Under the pieces are notes generated by a model that saw nothing but the letters and a program-made list of their open reading frames with translations, did no database searches and was not told where the DNA came from. DNA of 22,385 nucleotides from an uncultured archaeon (GTDB lineage Archaea > Nanobdellota > Nanobdellia > Pacearchaeales > GW2011-AR1). Location: positions 1 to 22,385 of the forward strand of contig CAIQQL010000081.1 of NCBI GenBank assembly GCA_903873955.1, read 5' to 3'. The translations under genes were made by a program, and so were the position numbers. Every line of letters starts with the position of its first letter. Within the stretch, counting starts at the first letter, position 1. Positions 15,806-21,331 of the stretch are shown here, piece by piece.

Positions 15806-16406
15806 AGTCTGGAATTCTTCGTTCGATAGTTCGTGAGAGATATTTAAAGAATAAATAGATAAAGAGGATACAGATGACTGCAAGAGGGATGATGAACTGG
15901 CTCAAACGGAAATATCTGAGAAGATTGTCTGCTGCAACTCCGAAATAAAAGCCAAGGAACGTGAAGAAGAGCGTTCGGGGCAAGGTAATCGCAAAGGAAT
16001 AGAAAAGATAACGTTTCAATGGAACCTTCAATGCGCCGGCCATCATCAGCCCAGGGGTAGTGATAAACGGCGTAAACTTGACAAAGAACAAGGTTTTTCC
16101 TAAATGCGCTCTGAGACGCTTTTCAAGACCTTTTATGAACTTCTTGCTGATGCCTGCCCGAGAACCGAACCGCTCAATGAACGCCTCTCGGCCAAGATAT
16201 CCAAGAAAATAATGCAGAACATCACCCACAAGGTCACCTAGCAGCGAAAGCAGAAAGATGACCCAGATGGAGAATAGGCCCAATGAGGCGGCAAAGGAGG
16301 CGGCAGTGGTGATGATTGGCCCTTCAATGACCATGGCAAGAAAGATGAACACATATCCTTGTTGTTGGACAAATGCAAGAGCAGAAGAAAAGGAGTTATA
16401 GAACAT
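15792..16406 (-). CDS. DedA/SNARE-associated-family membrane protein
   Basis: A 204-aa, mostly hydrophobic protein with segments at about residues 15-36, 40-65, 125-155 and 165-190. The early E in VIEGPIITTAASFAASLG and the later FVKFTPFITTPGLMMAGAL with KRYLFYS match the DedA (PF09335) layout of a re-entrant segment and an RxxP/G-x-x-x-G-like region, though the usual Arg is Lys here. Bacterial relatives act in lipid recycling (undecaprenyl phosphate flipping), and a similar role in returning the polyprenyl carrier used by the adjacent glycosyltransferases is plausible. The gene is convergent with them, so the link is by proximity only. Confidence 0.82.
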   Translation of the reverse strand: MFYNSFSSALAFVQQQGYVFIFLAMVIEGPIITTAASFAASLGLFSIWVIFLLSLLGDLVGDVLHYFLGYLGREAFIERFGSRAGISKKFIKGLEKRLRAHLGKTLFFVKFTPFITTPGLMMAGALKVPLKRYLFYSFAITLPRTLFFTFLGFYFGVAADNLLRYFRLSQFIIPLAVICILFIYLFFKYLSRTIERRIPDSTRF

Positions 16407-16465
16407 CGTTCTTAGCGCCGGTTAGTGAAACCTATCCGAGCTTGATAAGAAAAATAAATGCACCT

Positions 16466-16481
16466 TCTCATGGAAATGAGA
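16466..16481. repeat. Short inverted repeat upstream of the DedA gene
   Basis: TCTCAT-GGAA-ATGAGA forms a perfect 6-bp hairpin with a tetraloop. It lies 60 nt upstream of the DedA start, next to an A/T stretch (16450-16463) that may be its TATA box. An operator role is possible. Confidence 0.3.
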
Positions 16482-16529
16482 GGTAATTGCCCTTTAAAAA
16501 TACTCTAGAAAGTGAAATGGCGGGCCTGC

Positions 16530-16542
16530 AATATTTAAAAAG
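16530..16542 (+). promoter_or_regulatory. TATA box of tRNA-Thr
   Basis: AATATTTAAAAAG is centred about 28 nt upstream of the tRNA 5' end at 16565. No closer candidate is present. Confidence 0.6.
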
Positions 16543-16564
16543 CTAGAAAAAGATAGAACCTTGT

Positions 16565-16637
16565 GCCTCCATAGCTCAGTTGGTAGAGCAACAGTTTTGT
16601 AAACTGTGGGTCGTCGGTTCAATCCCGGCTGGAGGCT
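16565..16637 (+). tRNA. trnT: tRNA-Thr, anticodon TGT
   Basis: Acceptor GCCTCCA/TGGAGGC is fully paired. The D arm is GCTCAGTTGGTAGAGC. Anticodon stem ACAGT/ACTGT holds loop TTTGTAA, giving TGT. T arm GTCGG-TTCAATC-CCGGC has one G-U pair. T73 is the discriminator and CCA is not encoded. A TATA box lies upstream and a T run follows. Confidence 0.95.
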
Positions 16638-16642
16638 TTTTT
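16638..16642 (+). terminator. Oligo-T terminator of tRNA-Thr
   Basis: A run of T's follows the discriminator base without any preceding hairpin, the usual archaeal termination signal. There is no + strand gene just downstream. Confidence 0.4.
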
Positions 16643-16730
16643 GGTTCTAAAAAGCGAAGAGGGAAAATAAGGTCTCCTCTGATCATTCAGAAGGGGGGAT
16701 AGGCCAAAAGGCAGTAAATAAATGTCTAGA

Positions 16731-16868
16731 TTAATGTGTGCTTGCGAGGGCTAATTTCGCGCTGGCAATTTTAATGAATTTATAATGTGCATCAAGAGTC
16801 GGTTTGCCACAGACGGGGCAGACAGATTTCAAGGTGTAGCCATGTGATAGGCAACGTTTAAGTTTCAT
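16731..16868 (-). CDS. nop10: Nop10-like H/ACA RNP protein
   Basis: A 45-aa protein, starting MKLKRCLSHGYTLKSVCPVC, from the ATG at 16868-16866, 2 nt past the aIF2-alpha stop. YTLKxVCPVCGxPTxxAHxxF is the Nop10 signature, and Nop10 directly after aIF2-alpha is the standard archaeal order. Nop10 joins Cbf5, Gar1 and L7Ae to make pseudouridine in rRNA. Two features are odd. The first zinc pair, usually CPxC, is C-L-S-H (C6, H9), while the second, C17-P-V-C20, is intact. It is also shorter than the usual 55-65 aa, with a changed C-terminal part after the AH motif. A C-x-x-H ligand set could still bind zinc. Confidence 0.8.
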   Translation of the reverse strand: MKLKRCLSHGYTLKSVCPVCGKPTLDAHYKFIKIASAKLALASTH

Positions 16869-16870
16869 GG

Positions 16871-17563
16871 TTATTTGATCTCAAAGACCAGTTTCTTGTC
16901 TTTAGCCTTCTGTTCGAGTTGTGCAAGGATGATGTCTAGTTTTGAGTTCGCTTCTTTGAAGTCTTTGCCACTGCTGGAGATAGAGAACACTGATGACCCT
17001 AGATAATGGATGTCGCAGTCTTCAAACTTGAGCGCAGCACGGATTTCAAAAAGGCCGTCATCGGCAAAGGACTTGAGAATAAATGACCGCTTCGCGATCT
17101 TTTCACTTTCTCTTTTTTCATGGAAGATTTGTTCAAGCTTGGCGATGTCTGCCTTGCCAAAGAACTGTCCGAGCAGGGAAGGATTTTCACGGGCCTCATC
17201 ATAGAATCTCCAGAGTTCAAACTTCTCCTTGATGTTAAGAAGAATAGGTTCGGGGTTGGGGACAACTGACTTGATGAGGGCGCGAAATGTCTTTTCCTTG
17301 GTAAATCGTTCTTCAATTTCCTCACGTTCCTTGCCGGTGACTCGTCGTAGGCTAAACTGAGGATGGCCGTTGATAAGTTTGAGGACCTTGCATACAATCT
17401 TCTTGTTGACGATAACATATTCACGAAGGTTTCTGATTCTTCCCGCAGCGACCTCAGAAAGAATCATGCTTCCTTTTGTGCCATCCTCAAGCTCAAGAAA
17501 GACAGTGGTCCCTTCAATGGCTTTGACCGTGCACATCGCCAAGTCGCCTTCTTTTAGTTCCAT
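16871..17563 (-). CDS. eif2a: Translation initiation factor aIF2, alpha subunit
   Basis: A 230-aa subunit of the aIF2 trimer that delivers initiator tRNA to the small ribosomal subunit. Residues about 5-80 are an S1/OB domain (GDLAMCTVKAIEGTTVFLEL; SEVAAGRIRNLREYV), followed by the helical domain (about 85-160, with KEKFELWRFYDEA) and the C-terminal alpha/beta domain (about 165-230) that binds the gamma subunit. The site matching eukaryotic Ser51 is Ala here, so no such phosphorylation is expected, as is usual in archaea. The gene begins inside the end of S27e (10-nt overlap) and is followed by nop10 after 2 nt. Confidence 0.95.
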   Translation of the reverse strand: MELKEGDLAMCTVKAIEGTTVFLELEDGTKGSMILSEVAAGRIRNLREYVIVNKKIVCKVLKLINGHPQFSLRRVTGKEREEIEERFTKEKTFRALIKSVVPNPEPILLNIKEKFELWRFYDEARENPSLLGQFFGKADIAKLEQIFHEKRESEKIAKRSFILKSFADDGLFEIRAALKFEDCDIHYLGSSVFSISSSGKDFKEANSKLDIILAQLEQKAKDKKLVFEIK

Positions 17564-17733
17564 ACGACCTCCTGTACCGGGGCTCTGATCTTCGTCTTAC
17601 CGCCACTGCTCTTGCTCAGAAGGTAATTGCACTTCCTGCATTTCACTTCAATGGACGCCTTGCTAAAAATGACATGCGGATGCCTGCATTTCGGACAGGT
17701 GATACGCAAGAAGACACTGCGAACTTCATTCAT
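17554..17733 (-). CDS. rps27e: 30S ribosomal protein S27e
   Basis: A 59-aa zinc-ribbon protein of the small ribosomal subunit. It reads MNEVRSVFLRITCPKC and ends in VQEVVWN. Two zinc pairs, C13-P-K-C16 and C32-R-K-C35, are visible, with the GGK turn and the conserved hydrophobic strands of the S27e family. The start is the ATG at 17733; the ATG 4 nt downstream is out of frame. The stop lies inside aIF2-alpha, so the pair is translationally coupled. An A/T-rich block at 17755-17768, over the end of the DHH gene, could give it its own leaderless transcript. Confidence 0.92.
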   Translation of the reverse strand: MNEVRSVFLRITCPKCRHPHVIFSKASIEVKCRKCNYLLSKSSGGKTKIRAPVQEVVWN

Positions 17734-17754
17734 AAAACGAGATAGCCGTGCCGT

Positions 17755-17768
17755 CTTTTAAATCTTTA
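17755..17768 (-). promoter_or_regulatory. Possible internal promoter before S27e
   Basis: On the minus strand, ATATAAAGATTTAAAAG lies about 25-30 nt before the S27e start, partly over the stop codon of the DHH gene. It would allow S27e, aIF2-alpha and Nop10 to be made separately from S15 and the nuclease. Confidence 0.4.
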
Positions 17769-19097
17769 TATGACGGGTCCGACCTTGATGGGATCAAGTT
17801 CAAGCACTTTTTGGAGTTCGTTGATGAAAATGGTTTCTTGTTCACGTGAGATGAGGCATCCTGCGGCATTCTGATGACCGCCCACTTCACCGCCAAGGCT
17901 GACGACCGCACGATGCAGGACATCACGCACATTGCGACCTTCAGAACCGACAATGCGCGCAGACACCTTGATTTTGTCTTGGTTATAGGCTAAAGCGACA
18001 ATGATTGTGCCTTCAGAGTAGACAGGAGAATGAGAGATGATGGAAGCGACGGTTCCAATGATGGTATCCTTGATATTGTTACGGGCATTGATGATGGTAT
18101 AATTTCGACCGGAGATCTTTTCAGAAGAGTCATCGACATATTTCAATGCTGAAACAAGATGCTGTTTATAGGAAATGTAGATACGTTCGGCTTCTTCCTT
18201 GCATTTGCGATTGCCCAGGCAAAAGCCCAAAGAGACATGGGGAGAGTCCATCCTGCTGCAGGCGTTGATGAGCGCAGAGAACTCGCGGGCATCCTCGAGT
18301 TTGTTGAAGAATTTGACCAGATAAAGATTGCCGATGATGTCAGTGGTACGCTTATCGCTAGGGGAGCGCAAAAGGATTGCGGTGATCAAGGACCCCATCT
18401 CTTCATCGGTGAGTTCATAGAGTGCCTTGAATCTGCCATCCTCACGGGGGATATTGGCCTCTCGTAGAAGCTCGATTGCTCCTTTATATGAACCTGTCAC
18501 TCCAGGGATATAAGGATTGGAAGAGTACTCTAATGCTTTGTCAAGAGGACGCGTAGAAGGATAGAGCAACAGGCCTTTTTTGACCAAGGTTTCGGCATCA
18601 CGAAGGATTTCATCATAGACCTTGCCAAGATCTTTTTCAAAGGAGTCCCCTACCATGCCGATAACAGCAAGGCTTGCAAGGTCTTTATTGTCAGGTGAAA
18701 GGGCCTTGGCAAACAGGTAGCAGACCCCTGCTCCAGACATCATTTCATGTCCAAAGCAATGAGGATTAATCAGCGCGACATTTGCAGGGATGGTTTGGAC
18801 AATCTCATGATGATCAAAGATAAAGACCTCTGTCTTTTTCTCTCCCAAGACATCAAGACTCCCTGAAGCAAGGTCAAGGAAGATGAGGACTTCAGAATCA
18901 GGAAGTTGCCGAATATAATCGTTTTCCAGTCCCTTGACAATATGCAAGGTGAATCGCTTCCCCCAGCGCTCAAGAGCACGTGAGAAAATTGCAGCAGAGG
19001 TTATTCCATCAGTGTCATAATGGCTGACCACTCGCAAAGGCTTCGTCTTTGAGAGAAGGTCTAAACGCTCGATAGCAAGTTTAATGTGGGACAGCAT
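17766..19097 (-). CDS. recJ: DHH/DHHA1 phosphoesterase, archaeal RecJ/GAN-type nuclease
   Basis: A 443-aa enzyme of the DHH superfamily. It has motif I HYDTDG (26-31), D75 in IFLDLASG, the DHH motif at 95-97 (FDHHE), a helical linker region and the C-terminal DHHA1 motif GGHQNAAG (about 406-413) with metal- and nucleic-acid-binding roles. Archaeal relatives (GAN, Cdc45/RecJ-like) are single-strand 5'-exonucleases, some bound to GINS at the replication fork. The adjacency to S15 is common in archaea. The start is the ATG at 19097, giving MLSHIKLAIERLD; an upstream TTG form of nine extra residues is less likely. The gap to S15 is 47 nt and to S27e 32 nt. Confidence 0.9.
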   Translation of the reverse strand: MLSHIKLAIERLDLLSKTKPLRVVSHYDTDGITSAAIFSRALERWGKRFTLHIVKGLENDYIRQLPDSEVLIFLDLASGSLDVLGEKKTEVFIFDHHEIVQTIPANVALINPHCFGHEMMSGAGVCYLFAKALSPDNKDLASLAVIGMVGDSFEKDLGKVYDEILRDAETLVKKGLLLYPSTRPLDKALEYSSNPYIPGVTGSYKGAIELLREANIPREDGRFKALYELTDEEMGSLITAILLRSPSDKRTTDIIGNLYLVKFFNKLEDAREFSALINACSRMDSPHVSLGFCLGNRKCKEEAERIYISYKQHLVSALKYVDDSSEKISGRNYTIINARNNIKDTIIGTVASIISHSPVYSEGTIIVALAYNQDKIKVSARIVGSEGRNVRDVLHRAVVSLGGEVGGHQNAAGCLISREQETIFINELQKVLELDPIKVGPVI

Positions 19098-19144
19098 TCT
19101 ACACTCTTTTTTTATGTCACCCAAAAAACACTGTGGAATAGATG

Positions 19145-19462
19145 TTAATGCTTAAGCCAGAGGGTTTTCGTAAGTGACCTTTTTGCAGTATAATCATGTT
19201 TGTGATGATGGATATGCTTCTCAAGCGAGTCTATCTTAGATTTTACGCGTACGGTGTCTGCTGGAGGATTGACGCTTGCTGCATGAAGAATGGCAGTGAT
19301 TGTTTTCCCTGTAAGTTTCTTTACGTCTGGGACTCCATGTTGGTCACGGAGAATCAAACCTATTTTTGCAGGGGCTTGATTGCCCTTGCCTAGTTCAACG
19401 ACTAATTTCTCGACCTCGGCAGGCTTGAGCGTTACCCACTCAGGTTTTTTTTCTTTCTCCAT
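19145..19462 (-). CDS. rps15: 30S ribosomal protein S15, short form
   Basis: A 105-aa S15 of archaeal type: PEWVTLKPAEVEKLVVELGK, then IGLILRDQHGVPDVKKLTGKTI, and HHHKHDYTAKRSL near the end. The start is the ATG at 19462; the upstream extension of 17 hydrophobic residues lacks support. Usual archaeal S15 is about 150 aa. Here the basic N-terminal extension is missing, and the protein ends at TLWLKH just where the last helix (the R-R-G-L...YYRR part) would continue. The downstream DNA in the other frames does not supply that helix, so this looks like true shortening and not a frameshift. A TATA element at 19484-19494 suits a leaderless start. It is first in the operon with the DHH nuclease. 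Confidence 0.88.
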   Translation of the reverse strand: MEKEKKPEWVTLKPAEVEKLVVELGKGNQAPAKIGLILRDQHGVPDVKKLTGKTITAILHAASVNPPADTVRVKSKIDSLEKHIHHHKHDYTAKRSLTKTLWLKH

Positions 19463-19483
19463 ACTGGAATGTTGGAAAGGAGG

Positions 19484-19494
19484 GATTAAAAAGC
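19484..19494 (-). promoter_or_regulatory. TATA box of the S15 operon
   Basis: On the minus strand, GCTTTTTAATC lies about 27 nt upstream of the S15 ATG. The operon it would drive is S15, DHH nuclease, S27e, aIF2-alpha, Nop10. Confidence 0.5.
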
Positions 19495-19603
19495 TTGTGG
19501 TTAGGTAAAACAAAAGTTTTAAAAAGCCCCCCTATCTTGAACAGATACAAGCCCACCCTTATGCTAGGTCAAGCGAAGGTTAGCTTTTTTTGACCAATAC
19601 AAC

Positions 19604-19933
19604 ATGAAAGTACCTAAAGAAACTAAAAGATATTGTCCGTATTGTAAAAAACATACGAAGCAAACTATTTCTGCTCAAAAGCAGCGAGCTAGATCATCCA
19701 CACACTTCCTCTCACGGGGATCGCCTGTCAGGGCCAAATTACGTGGTCTTACCAGTGGATACGGAAACTTGGGTAAACGTTCTAAAAAGGGAGCAAAGGA
19801 TTGGAACAGGAAAGCCAAGATCACCAAGCGTATTTCCCTCCTCTACAAATGCAGTGCCTGTGGAAAAATAAAAGGTATTAAAAAGGCAATTCGCGCTTCA
19901 AGAATCGAAATAGGAGAAAAAATAGCAAAGTAA
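19604..19933 (+). CDS. rpl44e: 50S ribosomal protein L44e
   Basis: A 109-aa protein of the large subunit that lies near the E site. It has KRYCPYCKKHTKQT (first zinc pair C11/C14), the conserved SRGSPVRAKLRGLTSGYGN-like loop, and YKCSACGKIK with the second zinc pair. Basic residues dominate, as expected for rRNA contact. It is slightly longer than the usual 92-95 aa. In many archaea L44e sits next to S27e; here it is linked to S3Ae, 1 nt ahead of it, and divergent from the S15 operon. A leader with a small hairpin (GGTCAA 19567-19572 / TTGACC 19590-19595) ends 8 nt before the ATG. Confidence 0.95.
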   Translation: MKVPKETKRYCPYCKKHTKQTISAQKQRARSSTHFLSRGSPVRAKLRGLTSGYGNLGKRSKKGAKDWNRKAKITKRISLLYKCSACGKIKGIKKAIRASRIEIGEKIAK

Positions 19934-19934
19934 C

Positions 19935-20480
19935 ATGAAAGAATCAAAAAAAATCAGCAAACGGACATTCTTTGATGTGAAGACACCTATCACTTCGACA
20001 AAAATCCAGCTCTATGGAGAGTCTGCTGAAGAGCTTGATGGCAAGGTGATAACCTTGGACATGACACGAAGCCTTCGCGGAAAGAATATTGTGGTCAAAC
20101 TGAAGGTAAAAAATGAGGGCGGTGCCCTTTCTAGTGAACCTGTAAGCCTCGAGTTGGTCGGATCGTTCATTAGACGCATGATTCATGGCGGCACAGATTA
20201 TGTTGAAGACTCATTCGTGACAACCTGCAAAGACGGACAGGCATTGGTAAAATTCTTTATGATAACGAGAAAAAAGGTTTCAAGGTCTATTAGGAACGAC
20301 ATCAGACTCCTGGCTAAAGAGCATATTATCAGCCAATTCGCCATGCGCACTACAAAAGAGCTCTTCAATGAGATCATGACCAATAAGATCCAGAAGGAAC
20401 TTTCCCTGAAACTCAAGAAGATTTACCCGCTCTCACTCTGTGAAATTCGTATCTTCAAGATTCTTGAAGAGAAAAAGTAA
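19935..20480 (+). CDS. rps3ae: 30S ribosomal protein S3Ae (eS1)
   Basis: A 181-aa protein of the small subunit that lies near the mRNA exit/platform region. Family landmarks: KRTFFDVKTP near the start, GKVITLDMTRSLRGKN, FIRRMIHGGTDYVEDSF in the middle, KKVSRSIRNDIR and the closing IYPLSLCEIRIFKI. Members are usually about 200 aa, so it is a little short at the ends. The start ATG is 1 nt after the L44e stop, so the two are probably co-translated. Confidence 0.95.
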   Translation: MKESKKISKRTFFDVKTPITSTKIQLYGESAEELDGKVITLDMTRSLRGKNIVVKLKVKNEGGALSSEPVSLELVGSFIRRMIHGGTDYVEDSFVTTCKDGQALVKFFMITRKKVSRSIRNDIRLLAKEHIISQFAMRTTKELFNEIMTNKIQKELSLKLKKIYPLSLCEIRIFKILEEKK

Positions 20481-20524
20481 GGATACAAAATTCTTTATAA
20501 AAAATAAAGCTAAAAAGAGACTTC

Positions 20525-20542
20525 TTTGAGATAAATCTCAAA
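20525..20542. terminator. Palindrome between convergent genes, possible two-way terminator
   Basis: TTTGAGAT-AA-ATCTCAAA is perfectly symmetric with 8-bp arms and folds as a 7-bp hairpin with a UAAA loop in either transcript. It sits between the ends of S3Ae (20480) and the minus-strand gene (20549), with A/T runs on both sides. Confidence 0.35.
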
Positions 20543-20548
20543 ATAATC

Positions 20549-21100
20549 TTATTCCCAATATTTTCTTACGCGAAAACCTTGATAAGCCACTTCTTCCCTT
20601 ACAGGTTCCTGCTGCAAAGGCGGAGTATAATGAGTCTTGCTTGATTCAGAATAATCTTGGTTAGTGCGCCTATTCTGTTCAAGCCTTTCTGCTGCAAGTT
20701 GGTTGTTTGCTTGTATCTCTTCCTGCACATTAAATTCACTATTGCGCTTTTCCCGAGATATCGCACAAGGAAGAGTCTCTTCTAAAAAGCGTACACTGCG
20801 ATCACTTGCTTTTTTTGCTCCCTTAATAGGAATTAAGGCATTGCTACCTCTGCGCGAAACATACACATCTGAGCCTACAACCCTAATTTCCTTTCCATTC
20901 CAAAGACTGACATTTTTTGCTATAAGCTCTGCAAGTCCTTCCAAATCAGGAGCGCTATAATAGATTCTCTCCCTCCCAAGCCTGGCATAATATCCTCCTC
21001 TTTTTCCTTCAGCAAGGGTAATAGTAACTGGATTTGTTGTAGAATCTATAGAAGAGGGTGTAGGAGGTGTAGAAGGCAAATAAGAGAATAAGAAACTCAT
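20549..21100 (-). CDS. Hypothetical protein, 183 aa
   Basis: I do not recognise the family. The first 30 residues are Ser/Pro/Thr-rich (SYLPSTPPTPSSIDSTT). Residues about 30-115 look like one compact alpha/beta domain (VTITLAEGKRGGYYARLGRE, YSAPDLEGLAELIAKNVSLW, DVYVSRRGSNALIPIKGAKK). The last 65 residues are polar, Gln/Glu/Asn/Arg-rich and probably disordered (EEIQANNQLAAERLEQN, EPVREEVAYQGFRVRKYWE). No signal peptide or strong membrane helix is seen. A TATA-like AATTTATAAGG (21121-21131) is about 26 nt upstream of the ATG. The tRNA-Gln gene lies behind it. Confidence 0.75.
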   Translation of the reverse strand: MSFLFSYLPSTPPTPSSIDSTTNPVTITLAEGKRGGYYARLGRERIYYSAPDLEGLAELIAKNVSLWNGKEIRVVGSDVYVSRRGSNALIPIKGAKKASDRSVRFLEETLPCAISREKRNSEFNVQEEIQANNQLAAERLEQNRRTNQDYSESSKTHYTPPLQQEPVREEVAYQGFRVRKYWE

Positions 21101-21170
21101 AAAAAAAAGAAGGAGCCCTTCCTTATAAATTTTTAGGCAAAAAAATCATCTAAGACGAGTAATAAAGAAT

Positions 21171-21242
21171 AGCCCCACCCGGATTCGAACCGGGGTCTCA
21201 GGCGCCAAAGGCCTGTATCCTTGACCACTAGACTATGGGGCT
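21171..21242 (-). tRNA. trnQ: tRNA-Gln, anticodon TTG
   Basis: Acceptor AGCCCCA/TGGGGCT, D arm GTCTAGTGGTCAAGGAT, anticodon stem CAGGC/GCCTG with loop CTTTGGC (TTG) and T arm CCCGG-TTCGAAT-CCGGG. Stems are fully Watson-Crick apart from the usual D-arm variation. No CCA is encoded. Confidence 0.95.
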
Positions 21243-21265
21243 AGTAAACATGTAACCACCAGGAC

Positions 21266-21275
21266 ATTTATAAGA
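21266..21275 (-). promoter_or_regulatory. TATA box of tRNA-Gln
   Basis: CTTATAAATG on the minus strand is centred about 28 nt upstream of the tRNA 5' end. It is identical in core to the box before tRNA-Val(GAC). Confidence 0.65.
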
Positions 21276-21300
21276 GTTGTGCTTAGTAAAAAAGTCATAA

Positions 21301-21311
21301 TCTATAAAAGG
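21301..21311 (+). promoter_or_regulatory. TATA box of the right-edge gene
   Basis: TCTATAAAAGG is centred about 26 nt before the ATG at 21332, which points to a leaderless mRNA. An ATG at 21316 in the same region opens only three codons and is not used. Confidence 0.55.
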
Positions 21312-21331
21312 AAGCATGACTGCATAAGGAA

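Noticed and set aside
19145..19165. S15 frameshift
   Set aside because: The other frames past the stop do not encode the missing last helix and there are only 47 nt before the next gene.
19463..19513. Hydrophobic N-terminal extension on S15
   Set aside because: Ribosomal S15 has no such segment; the ATG at 19462 starts next to the conserved PEWV and follows a TATA box at the usual distance.
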